NCBI GenBank assembly: GCA_028876395.1
Contig: JAGWRX010000146.1
Span: 1 to 32,982, forward strand
DNA length: 32,982 nucleotides
Reading direction: 5' to 3'
Origin: Acidobacteriota bacterium
GTDB taxonomy: Bacteria > Acidobacteriota > Terriglobia > Terriglobales > Acidobacteriaceae
The translations under genes were made by a program, and so were the position numbers. Below, piece by piece: positions 1 to 7,225 of this stretch; the first letter of the stretch is position 1; the number at the start of each line of letters is the position of its first letter. The notes below the pieces were generated by a model. That model had not been told where the DNA came from. It searched no databases and saw nothing but the letters and a program-made list of their open reading frames with translations.

Positions 1-671
1 AAGACGGTTTGCGCGGCCAGTTGGGTGGCGGTGTCGCGGGGCAGGCCCACCTTGACGCCGGCCTCGGCGAGCGCCTCAATGATGATGTAAATGTAAGCCG
101 GGCCCGAAGCCGAGAGGCCGGTTACCGCGTCCATGTGCTTTTCATCGACGACGACGGTGCGGCCCACGGTCTCAAAGATGCGATGCGCCAGTTCCATCTG
201 CTCGTCCGACACGAAGCGTCCGCGGCACAGCGCGGCGGCTCCCGCGCCCAGCGCCGAGGGCGTGTTGGGCATGGCGCGAATGACGGCGATATCCATGCCG
301 GCGGCCTCTTCAATGGCGCGGGTCTTGACGGACGCAGCGAAGGAGACGAGGGTCTTGTGCTTCGTCAGAGCGGGGCGGATCTCCTCGACCAGTTCCGGCA
401 CCTGAAAGGGCTTGACGCCCAGCAGAATCAGGTCGGATTGGCTGGCGGCGGCCAGGTTGTCGGTGCTTACGTCCACGCCCCACTGCGTGCTGAGCGCGAC
501 GGCGCGCTCGGCGTGGCCCACGGTGGCGTGAATCTGGTCGGGCGCGAAGAGGTTCTGCTTGAGAAAGGCCTGCAACAGGATGCCGCCCATTTTGCCGGCG
601 CCTAGCACGGCGACTTTCACGTTGGGCAACTGCGCGGGTACCTGTGTGGCCTCGACGGCGATCTCTGCCAT
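1..671 (-). CDS. proC: Pyrroline-5-carboxylate reductase, 3'-truncated by the window edge
   Basis: Catalyses the NAD(P)H-dependent last step of proline synthesis, pyrroline-5-carboxylate to proline, in the cytosol. About 223 residues are visible. After a short extension the N-terminal Rossmann motif reads VAVLGAGKMGG. The middle has the family-typical RAMPNTPSALGAG stretch. The visible C-terminal part carries VTGLSASGPAYIY, the P5CR dimerisation-domain signature. The ATG at 669-671 is chosen because an AAGGA ribosome site lies just upstream and the Rossmann strand starts about 18 residues in. The gene runs off the left end, so the last 50 or so residues of a usual 270-residue enzyme are missing. 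It is divergent from the small gene at 1128. The family assignment is secure. Confidence 0.95.
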   Translation of the reverse strand, partial: MAEIAVEATQVPAQLPNVKVAVLGAGKMGGILLQAFLKQNLFAPDQIHATVGHAERAVALSTQWGVDVSTDNLAAASQSDLILLGVKPFQVPELVEEIRPALTKHKTLVSFAASVKTRAIEEAAGMDIAVIRAMPNTPSALGAGAAALCRGRFVSDEQMELAHRIFETVGRTVVVDEKHMDAVTGLSASGPAYIYIIIEALAEAGVKVGLPRDTATQLAAQTV

Positions 672-1127
672 GTGCTTCCTTGTCTTTGAGAGAGTGGTGT
701 TTCAATTTCAAGGATACTCGCAGTTGCAGGATTTCGGGATTGGGGCGCAGAGCCCGAGTCCGGGGGTGGGTCATCCGCGGTAAGCCGAGCGGCGAAAGGC
801 TGTCGAATAAGGTGAAGAAATTATCTGCAAGGAATCTGTGGAAAACGAAAATAAATAAGGGGGGGTAGGGGGGTGCCCTTTAGCCGCCAGCTTCCAGCCG
901 CCAGCTCCCAGCCGGGTGGTGACTCGACGGAATCCGGTACAGAGCGGGAGCGGAGGTGCGCTTTCTACTGCTGCAATTCCATTGTGCGGGATTGGGTGGA
1001 AATTATGTGCAAACCGGACGGAAGAAATTTGCGCGGCGGAGTGCGTACACGTTCACCTGGTTCCAATTCCGCATTCATCGGTTACACTTGGCGCCTGAGT
1101 TCGACACGGGAAAATGGGGGGGTCGAG
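672..1127. other. Intergenic region between divergent genes, occupied mainly by a dispersed repeat
   Basis: This 456-base stretch separates proC from the plus-strand gene at 1128. No coding sequence with a credible start was found. Bases 817-1020 are a repeat listed separately. The remaining roughly 100 bases before 1128 should hold that gene's promoter, but I could not pick a convincing -35/-10 pair. Confidence 0.6.
817..1020 (+). repeat. Dispersed intergenic repeat, copy 1
   Basis: Matches 13509-13692 in the same orientation. Shared landmarks in order are: GAAATT.TCTGCAA, TGTGGAAAAC, a run of seven G then TA then six G, TGCCCTTTAGCCGCCAG, CTCCCAGCC, GGTGGTGACTCGACGGAATC, and GCTGCAATTCCATTGTGCG. 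Copy 1 has an extra 12-14 bases from a local duplication of the CCGCCAGCT(T/C)CCAG segment. No open reading frame spans both copies, so it is unlikely to be a gene. It may be a small non-autonomous mobile element, a REP-like element or a structured RNA; the sequence does not decide between these. Confidence 0.8.
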
Positions 1128-1439
1128 ATGAACGATTGGAAGTTTCTGCAGAAGGATCACTCGGAGGCCCTCGCGCAGCTGCACTACTTCTCCATTGTGA
1201 AGAAGCATGCCGCCGGCGAGGTGGAGGCCCGCATCACGGTGAAGGAATTTGCGACCGCGAAGACGACCGATATGAAGTTCTACGCCTTTGCCGACCTTGA
1301 ATTGAACCAGAAGACGCTGGCGTTCAGGCCATTCGGATGGGGCGAGACGCTGCAGATCGCGCTGTCAGAATGTCTGCGCAATCTGCGCATGTTTGAGCAC
1401 GAAGCTCTCGGGCAGCCTTCGGCACTGCCACCCGATTAG
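1128..1439 (+). CDS. Small conserved-looking hypothetical protein (103 aa)
   Basis: I do not recognise a family. The product starts MNDWKFLQKDHSEALAQ and is a soluble alpha/beta-looking protein of 103 residues with no signal peptide or membrane segment. It has an amphipathic N-terminal helix, a central beta-rich part (ARITVKEFATAKTTDMKFYA) and a C-terminal helix (LQIALSECLRNLRMFEHEAL). The ATG at 1128 is preferred over longer in-frame starts because it follows a G-rich ribosome site and because the upstream DNA is mostly repeat copy 1. It stands alone between divergent proC and the convergent GH20 gene. Codon use resembles its neighbours, so I treat it as real. Confidence 0.6.
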   Translation: MNDWKFLQKDHSEALAQLHYFSIVKKHAAGEVEARITVKEFATAKTTDMKFYAFADLELNQKTLAFRPFGWGETLQIALSECLRNLRMFEHEALGQPSALPPD

Positions 1440-1479
1440 GCTGAACGCGCCGGAATTTCGTCTTTGGTTTCGGCTCAGA

Positions 1480-1510
1480 GGAACGAAGACCCGGTGGGTT
1501 CTTCGTTTCC
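1480..1510 (+). terminator. Hairpin downstream of the small gene, possible terminator
   Basis: A stem of GGAACGAAGA-CCC and GGG-TTCTTCGTTTCC with a GGT loop and two bulges starts 40 bases after the stop codon at 1439. It has no long T run. Its 3' arm touches the first palindrome at 1509, so the two structures compete for two bases. Confidence 0.4.
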
Positions 1511-1581
1511 CAGGTCCCAAAAGCGGGACCTGGGGCACCCGGCTTCCACCATCCCCGGTCCCCAACAGCGAGGGACCGGGG
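1509..1581. repeat. Two tandem palindromic units (GGTC-type REP-like)
   Basis: Unit 1 has 10-base arms CCCAGGTCCC (1509-1518) and GGGACCTGGG (1525-1534) around a 6-base loop. Unit 2 has arms CCCCGGTCCC (1553-1562) and GGGACCGGGG (1572-1581) around a 9-base loop. The period is 44 bases, and a lone half-unit, GGGACCGGGGCACC, lies at 1612-1625. Each unit is followed by a GGCAYCC-like tail. The same family recurs at 13818-13889. It lies between convergent genes and ends close to the stop of the GH20 gene, so it may also help stop transcription. Confidence 0.75.
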
Positions 1582-1629
1582 GCATCCTCAATGTGGTGCT
1601 GATAGGTCATCGGGACCGGGGCACCTGCC

Positions 1630-3744
1630 TCACTTCGCCGGTTCGGGCAGGCCGACTTCGCTGGCGGGGGCGAGCGTGTGCGTTTCCCACCAGCGGTTGA
1701 TCACCTGCTGCCACTGCTCGCCGCGTCCAATCCAGAGTTGCGCGGCGCGGTCGTAGCGGGCCTGGTTGTTGGCGAGCCAGTAGGGGCGGTTGTCGCGCAG
1801 CCACGCCTCGCTGAATAGCTGGCCGAGTTGCGAGTAGCCGTCGCGGATGTCCTGCATCTTTCCGTTGTTTGAGCCGATGGTCTCCAGCATCTCCGAGACC
1901 TCGTCCCAGCGGGTCTTGTCGCCGGCCAGCGCCTGGGCCTGGCTGTAAATGGAAGCGCACTCGGCGGCTTCCTGAAATTTGAGGCCGATGAAGTCGATGC
2001 GGCGGGCGCCGAGTTCCATTGCGTCGAGGGCATCAGGATTTTCGAGAGTGCGGTTTTCAAGCCTGGCGGCGGCGCGCGCCTCGGCGAGCAGCGTGATGGC
2101 TCGCTCGGCGTCCAGGCGCATTTCTGAAGCCACCGGGAGCAGCTTTGCGCTTACCTGAAGGCCCTGCGGCGAGAAGGGGTCGAGCCAGAAATAGGAATCC
2201 TGCACATCGTCAAGGCCGGCCTTGCGCAGGACGGCGTGCGCGGCCATGAGCTGACGCTGCGCCTCGTCGATTTTGCCGGTTGCGTCGTTGTGGAAGACCT
2301 GTCCATAGGACGCGGTGAAGGTCTGCTCGGAGCTTTCACCAGGCTGCCAGCTTGCGGCCGCGCCAAAGAGCACGCCGAACCAGTTTTCGTCGAAGATGCC
2401 TTCGCCGTCGTCGTTCCAGATGGTGTTCAGCAGGCCGGTCGCGCCGAGTTTCTGGCCGTCGCGGACGAAGGCGCGGATGTTGCCGAGAGCCTCGTTGTTG
2501 TTGGGATAGACGCGGTTCCAGTTGTTGACGCCGGTGGCGACCCAGGTCTGGAGGCCGGCCTTTGTGAACGGCAGAATGAGCTGCGTAAAATCCGGCTCGG
2601 CGTCATAGCGCCAGGGCACGGCGATCATGTCTTTGGGCAGCGTGCCGACGAGGTCGGGCGACTTGACGGCGATGTCTCCCCAGAAGAGGAGCTGCTTGTG
2701 ATAGGGCGCGAGCGTGGAGTGAATGCGCGTGAGGAAGTCGAGGTAGACGGTGTTGAGGCCCTTCTGCTGCACTTCATCGCGCGTGCGGCCGAGGCCGAGC
2801 TCGAAGGTTTCATCGGCGCCGATGTGCGCGTAGGGACCGGGGAAGACTTTGGCGAGATCGGCGAACCAACTGGAGATGAGCGGCAGCGTGGCGGGATCAC
2901 CGGGCGCGAGGACGGAGCCGTGCGGCGTTTCGCCGAGGGGCGAATACTCCTCGAACTTGAGGACGTGATGCAGATGGCCGAAGGACTCCTGCTCGGGAAT
3001 GATGGTGATGTGGTACTGGGCCGCGTAGGCGACCATTTCGCGGGCTTCGTCGGGGGTCATGGCGCCGCCGGGAAAGGCCGCGACGGGCGAGCTGGAGTAG
3101 GCAAAGGTGTGTTCGAAGTAAGGCGAGAAGGTATTGATTTTGTACGCTGCGAGGGTACGAATTTCGCGCTTGAGGAACTCCATGTTGGGCAGAGGGCCGC
3201 GCGACCAGTCGTCGGAGATGCCGCGGTGGGGCATGGCGGGCCAGTCGCGCAGGGTGGGCGCAAGCAGCACTGCGCTTTTGCCCGAGCCGCGCAGCAATTG
3301 CTTGACCGTCTGTACGCCGTAAAAGATGCCGGAGGGAGACTCCGCAATGATGGCCAGGCCGCGCGAGTCGTCGGGCACGATGATGTAGCCCTCGTCGTGC
3401 ATGGCCGGGTCGAACGCGAGGTGATGGCGCTCGAGCAGCGCTTTGGCGACGCCGGTATCCGCGTGCTCCAGGCGCACGATGGGCGCATCGTGCTGGGTGC
3501 GGGCCATGCCGCGGGACTTGAGGGTCTCTTCGAGGTCGCTGGCCGCGAATTCATCGTCGGGATTTTTCTCGTAGGCGAGACTCACGCCGGAGTCTCCGAC
3601 TGTGATGGATGCAACCGCGGAACACTCGCGCGGCGCGGGAACCAGGCGCAGGTCAGGGCAGGCGGGTGCGGCCGAAGATTGTGCAACCGAGCCGAGAGCT
3701 GCGCACAACATAACCAATGATGCCAATGAAAAACGGAGATGCAT
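1630..3744 (-). CDS. Secreted glycoside hydrolase family 20 beta-N-acetylhexosaminidase (704 aa)
   Basis: Removes terminal N-acetylhexosamine from chitin-, peptidoglycan- or glycan-derived substrates outside the cytoplasm. The N-terminus MHLRFSLASLVMLCAALGSV...SAA is a signal peptide. It is followed by a GH20b-type domain (about residues 30-160) and a TIM barrel beginning near WPAMPHRGISDDWSRG. The catalytic acid pair is visible as HIGADE, with D311 and E312. The last roughly 200 residues form a helical extension. The ATG at 3742-3744 is preferred over a longer in-frame start because a strong GAAGGAAGGG site precedes it and the signal peptide begins there. It lies 93 bases downstream of the xylulokinase gene on the same strand, possibly co-transcribed. 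Exact substrate is unknown. Confidence 0.85.
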   Translation of the reverse strand: MHLRFSLASLVMLCAALGSVAQSSAAPACPDLRLVPAPRECSAVASITVGDSGVSLAYEKNPDDEFAASDLEETLKSRGMARTQHDAPIVRLEHADTGVAKALLERHHLAFDPAMHDEGYIIVPDDSRGLAIIAESPSGIFYGVQTVKQLLRGSGKSAVLLAPTLRDWPAMPHRGISDDWSRGPLPNMEFLKREIRTLAAYKINTFSPYFEHTFAYSSSPVAAFPGGAMTPDEAREMVAYAAQYHITIIPEQESFGHLHHVLKFEEYSPLGETPHGSVLAPGDPATLPLISSWFADLAKVFPGPYAHIGADETFELGLGRTRDEVQQKGLNTVYLDFLTRIHSTLAPYHKQLLFWGDIAVKSPDLVGTLPKDMIAVPWRYDAEPDFTQLILPFTKAGLQTWVATGVNNWNRVYPNNNEALGNIRAFVRDGQKLGATGLLNTIWNDDGEGIFDENWFGVLFGAAASWQPGESSEQTFTASYGQVFHNDATGKIDEAQRQLMAAHAVLRKAGLDDVQDSYFWLDPFSPQGLQVSAKLLPVASEMRLDAERAITLLAEARAAARLENRTLENPDALDAMELGARRIDFIGLKFQEAAECASIYSQAQALAGDKTRWDEVSEMLETIGSNNGKMQDIRDGYSQLGQLFSEAWLRDNRPYWLANNQARYDRAAQLWIGRGEQWQQVINRWWETHTLAPASEVGLPEPAK

Positions 3745-3837
3745 GAGCCCTTCCTTCTGTGAATCGAAAGCCGGAAGAAAGGCTAACGCATCTCCGCTTG
3801 CTGTGTACACATGACGGGCGGATGGAGAGCCGCCGAG

Positions 3838-5313
3838 CTAGCGCAGGCTCTTCAATGCAGGGTAGAGCTTGCGCCATTTTGCATAGCCGGACTTGTAGGC
3901 TACGAGGTCGGCGGGGTCCGGCTCGATGCGCTGGGCAACCTCGATGGCCTGACCGCAGGCCTGGTCGAGACTGGCCCAGTGGCCCGCGCCTACGCCGGCC
4001 AGGAGCGCGGAACCGAATGCGCCGCCTTCTTCAGCCGTGAGCACCTCGACTGCCTGGCCGTAAATGCCTGCCTGAATTCTGCGCCAGAGCGGGCCGCGCG
4101 CGCCACCGCCGCCGAGGCGCACGGCGCTGACGGGGATGCCGAGCTCGGCGAAGAGGGTGAAGGTGTCCTGCAGCGAGTAGGCGACGCCCTCAAGCACGGC
4201 GCGGACAAAGTGCGCGGCGGTGTGGACCGTGGAGACGCCGGCGAACGCGGCGCGGACTTCGGGGTCGAGATGCGGCGTGCGCTCGCCGAGGAGATAGGGC
4301 GCCCACTCGAGGCCCTGGCTGCAGGCGGGAATCTTTGCGGCCGCTTCAGTGAGCGCGTCGTAGCTCTGGCTGGCGAAGAAGGTCTCCTTGAGCCAACTGA
4401 AGCTGAGGCCCGCGGACTGCGTTACGCCCATCACGTGCCAGACGCCGGGAACGGCGTGGCAGAAGGTGTGCAGGCGGCCTTTGGGGTCTTTGGTGGGGCT
4501 GGCCGTGGCGGCAAAGACCACGCCGGAGGTGCCGATGGTGGCCGAGACGGAGCCGGGCTGCAGAATTCCCATGCCGACCGCACCCGCGCCCTGATCGCCT
4601 GCTCCGGCGACGACCGGAGTTCCGGCGGCGAGGCCGGTGAGCCCGGCGGCGCTTTCGCTGATGCGCGCGCAGACCTCGGGCGATTCATACACCCTGGGCA
4701 GCCAGCTTTCGGGAATGCCCGCGGCTTCGGCGACCTCCTTTGACCAGCGGCGATGGGTCACGTCCAGCAGAAGCGTGCCGGAGGCTTCCTGCACGTCGAT
4801 GGCGAACTCGCCGGTGAGGCGGTAGCGGACGTAGTCCTTGGGACACATGATGTGGCGCGTCTTTGCGAAGATTTCCGGCTCGTGCTGCTTGACCCAGAGG
4901 AGCTTGGTGAGCGTGAAGTTGGGCAGAGCAGGGTTGCAGGTGAGCTCGATGAGCCTGTCATAGCCGATCTTCTCGTGGAGCCAGTCGCACTGGGGCTGGG
5001 TGCGCGTGTCGCACCAGATGAGCGAGGGACGCAGCACCTGGCCGTTTTCATCGAGGAGCACGGCGCCGTGCATCTGGCCGGTGAGGCCGATGGCGGCAAT
5101 GGGCTCGCGGGGCTCGGGCGCGGAGGCCAGCGCAAAGCGAATGGCCAGCTGCGCAGCCCGCCACCAGTCCTCGGGGTCCTGCTCGGCCCAGCCGGGGTGC
5201 GGCGTGCGAAAGGCAGCATGCTCACTCGATGCGCTGGAGATCACTTTGCCTGCCGCATCCACCACCACGGCGCGCGTGCCGCCCGTGCCCACATCCATTC
5301 CAAGGAACCACAT
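3838..5313 (-). CDS. xylB: Xylulokinase-type FGGY carbohydrate kinase (491 aa)
   Basis: Phosphorylates D-xylulose or a related ketose with ATP in the cytosol, feeding the pentose phosphate pathway. The actin-like fold shows MDVGTGGTRAVVVD (residues 6-19, phosphate-1 loop), GQMHG (79-83, typical of xylulokinases), IWCDTRT (99-105), and GAGDQGAGAVG with the likely catalytic D240. The length fits the family (about 490). The ATG at 5311-5313 has a GAGGTG ribosome site seven bases upstream. The next gene on this strand is the GH20 enzyme. No xylose isomerase or transporter is adjacent, so the natural sugar is inferred from the family only. Confidence 0.88.
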   Translation of the reverse strand: MWFLGMDVGTGGTRAVVVDAAGKVISSASSEHAAFRTPHPGWAEQDPEDWWRAAQLAIRFALASAPEPREPIAAIGLTGQMHGAVLLDENGQVLRPSLIWCDTRTQPQCDWLHEKIGYDRLIELTCNPALPNFTLTKLLWVKQHEPEIFAKTRHIMCPKDYVRYRLTGEFAIDVQEASGTLLLDVTHRRWSKEVAEAAGIPESWLPRVYESPEVCARISESAAGLTGLAAGTPVVAGAGDQGAGAVGMGILQPGSVSATIGTSGVVFAATASPTKDPKGRLHTFCHAVPGVWHVMGVTQSAGLSFSWLKETFFASQSYDALTEAAAKIPACSQGLEWAPYLLGERTPHLDPEVRAAFAGVSTVHTAAHFVRAVLEGVAYSLQDTFTLFAELGIPVSAVRLGGGGARGPLWRRIQAGIYGQAVEVLTAEEGGAFGSALLAGVGAGHWASLDQACGQAIEVAQRIEPDPADLVAYKSGYAKWRKLYPALKSLR

Positions 5314-5421
5314 TGCCGTACACCTCTTTTGCGTAAATCGGTTTTGCTCAGCGCTGGCAGCATATCAGCTTTAGCGCATGACGGAAAGTTCATCCATCTG
5401 TGCCGGGGCGCATTTATTGCA

Positions 5422-5449
5422 TTGCCCGGCAAGGCATTGGCGTTATATG
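5422..5449 (+). promoter_or_regulatory. Putative sigma-70-like promoter for the SnoaL-like gene
   Basis: TTGCCC (5422-5427) and TATATG (5444-5449) are separated by 16 bases, giving a start site near 5457 and a leader of about 20 bases ahead of the TTG start at 5478. Seen by eye only. Confidence 0.4.
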
Positions 5450-5477
5450 GTTTGCACATTCCCCGGAGGTTTCCTGC

Positions 5478-5879
5478 TTGCCCTTCTCTAATCGCGCATG
5501 CATTGAGAGTCTTTACACTTCGCTTGCCCGTGGCGATGCTCCGGCAGCGTTCGCGAAGATGGACCCTGAGATTGTCTGGTATGAGGCGGAGAATTTTCCC
5601 TACTCGGATCGCAATCCGTATGTTGGTCCGGCCGCTGTGGCCGAGGGCGTCTTCCAGCGGCTCGCCACGGAGTGGGATGGCTTCCAGGCCATTCCGGACG
5701 AGTTTCTTGATGCGGGCGACACGATTGTCGTGACGGGCCGTTACCGCGCGACATACAAGGCAACCGGGATCGCTCTCGATGCGCAGTTTGCGCATGTGTG
5801 GCGGCTGCGCGATGGGAAGGTGACAGGCTTTCAACAATACACGGACACGGCGCAGGCCAACCGGGTGATTCAAGGCTAA
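5478..5879 (+). CDS. SnoaL-like / NTF2-fold protein (133 aa)
   Basis: A small cone-fold protein of the ketosteroid-isomerase-related SnoaL group. These either act as enzymes on small hydrophobic molecules or merely bind them. The sequence shows the typical helix CIESLYTSLARGD, the WYEAENFPYSDRNPYVG loop, the strand TIVVTGRYRATYKATG and the ending FAHVWRLRDGKVTGFQQYTDT. The TTG at 5478 is preferred over an in-frame upstream start because a CGGAGG site lies eight bases before it and homologues begin close to this helix. It is divergent from xylB and 149 bases ahead of an O-methyltransferase on the same strand. Its substrate cannot be told from sequence. Confidence 0.75.
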   Translation: MPFSNRACIESLYTSLARGDAPAAFAKMDPEIVWYEAENFPYSDRNPYVGPAAVAEGVFQRLATEWDGFQAIPDEFLDAGDTIVVTGRYRATYKATGIALDAQFAHVWRLRDGKVTGFQQYTDTAQANRVIQG

Positions 5880-6028
5880 CGATACTGCACACCCACACAT
5901 CCACTTCGCAACCGCGCAAGCCACTCTTCTATGGAAGGCGACTTGCAAGCACAGCAAAGGCGGGCTGCGAGGCACGCAGGCGAGGATTTTCCCCGAACCA
6001 CTGAACTCAGCAAGAAAGAGGTCACACC

Positions 6029-7045
6029 ATGAACACACACGCCCCTAATCCCGAACACATTCTGCAAACCGGCCTGGCCTTCTGGGCCTCAAAGACCCTG
6101 TTGAGCGCGGTCGAAATGGAGGTCTTTACCGAACTGGCGAAACGGCCTGAAGATCTGGCAACACTGACCGGACGCCTGGGCCTGCACCCGCGATCTGCCC
6201 ACGATTTTCTCGATGCGCTGGTGGCATTGGGATTTCTGGAACGGCACGATGGAAAGTACTCCAACACGCCGTCTGCGGATCTATTCCTCGACAAGCACAA
6301 GCCGTCCTACATAGGCGGCATGCTTGAAATGGCCAATAAGCGCCTCTTTCACCATTGGGGCAACCTGACCACCGCGCTGCGCACGGGGCTGCCGCAGAAC
6401 GAGGCTACGCACGGCGAGCCGGACATGTTCGCGACGCTCTATGCCGATCCGGAACGGCTGAAGGTGTTTCTGCGCGCCATGACGGGCGTGAGCCGCGGGG
6501 CGAACCAGACCATCGCCGCGAAGTTTCCCTGGGCGAAGTACCAGACGGTGGCCGATGCGGGTCCGGCGCAGGGCGATCTCATCGTGCAGGTGGCGCTGAA
6601 GAATGATCACCTGTTTGGCACGGGCTTTGACCTGCCTGAGGTGGCGCCGGTGTTTGAGGAGTATGTGGAGCACCACGGACTGACGGACCGGGTGCAGTTC
6701 CGCCCCGGCAACTTCTTCAACGATCCGCTGCCGGAGGCGGACGTGTTGATGATGGGGCACATTCTGCACGACTGGAATCTGGAGGAGAAGCGGTTCCTGA
6801 TCCGCAAGGCCTACGATGCTGTTCCCAATGGCGGCGCGCTGATCGTCTACGACGCAATGATTGACGATGAGCGGCGGAAGAACGCATTCGGCATGCTGAT
6901 GAGCCTGAACATGCTGATCGAGACGCACGGCGGCTTCGACTACACCGGCGCCGACTGCATTGGCTGGATGAAAGATGCGGGCTTCAGCAATGCGCACATG
7001 GAGCACCTTGTGGGGCCGGACTCGATGGTGGTGGGCATCAAGTGA
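6029..7045 (+). CDS. SAM-dependent O-methyltransferase, acetylserotonin O-methyltransferase-like (338 aa)
   Basis: Transfers a methyl group from S-adenosylmethionine to a hydroxyl of a small, probably aromatic or polyketide-like, molecule in the cytosol. An N-terminal winged-helix dimerisation domain (about residues 10-95, [26 protein letters not shown]) precedes a Rossmann-like catalytic domain. Motif I reads [10 protein letters not shown] (D176), which departs from the usual D-V-G-G-G-x-G. The catalytic region H-I-L-H-D-W is intact at 244-249, with His247 the likely base. The start has an AAGAGG site seven bases upstream. The small-molecule context (a SnoaL-like gene just upstream) hints at a minor biosynthetic or detoxifying role, but no biosynthetic cluster is present. 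Confidence 0.82.
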   Translation: MNTHAPNPEHILQTGLAFWASKTLLSAVEMEVFTELAKRPEDLATLTGRLGLHPRSAHDFLDALVALGFLERHDGKYSNTPSADLFLDKHKPSYIGGMLEMANKRLFHHWGNLTTALRTGLPQNEATHGEPDMFATLYADPERLKVFLRAMTGVSRGANQTIAAKFPWAKYQTVADAGPAQGDLIVQVALKNDHLFGTGFDLPEVAPVFEEYVEHHGLTDRVQFRPGNFFNDPLPEADVLMMGHILHDWNLEEKRFLIRKAYDAVPNGGALIVYDAMIDDERRKNAFGMLMSLNMLIETHGGFDYTGADCIGWMKDAGFSNAHMEHLVGPDSMVVGIK

Positions 7046-7057
7046 AACCTCGCCCCA

Positions 7058-7093
7058 GGATGCCAGCGGCAAGCCTCGCGGCATCCCGCTGGC
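7058..7093 (+). terminator. Interlocked inverted repeats after the methyltransferase gene
   Basis: GGATGCC (7058-7064) can pair with GGCATCC (7080-7086), while GCCAGCGG (7062-7069) can pair with CCGCTGGC (7086-7093). The two stems overlap by three bases on one side, so only one can be complete, or they form a strained pseudoknot. This lies 12 bases after the stop, so a terminator or 3'-end role is plausible. There is no T run. Confidence 0.4.
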
Positions 7094-7225
7094 CTCCCAT
7101 CGAGAACTCGCCGACGCGACGGCCCCCATGCCTGAGCCTCCCGGAATCCCGCAACTTTTGACAATCATTCAGCAAAGGATTCCTCCACTCCAATGCGTTA
7201 ATGCGAGTCATGGAGGTCTACCACA

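Noticed and set aside
855..872. G-quadruplex in the G-rich block of the repeat
   Set aside because: Only two long G runs are present, separated by TA. Splitting them into four would need zero- or one-base loops, so I do not call it.
1509..1625. CRISPR array
   Set aside because: The units are palindromes with 44-46 base period but only two or so per site, with repeat-like spacers and no cas genes nearby.
2236..3720. A 494-codon plus-strand open frame opposite the GH20 gene
   Set aside because: It is a shadow of the minus-strand gene. The translation is low-complexity with no domain, and the opposite strand has a signal peptide, catalytic motif and ribosome site.
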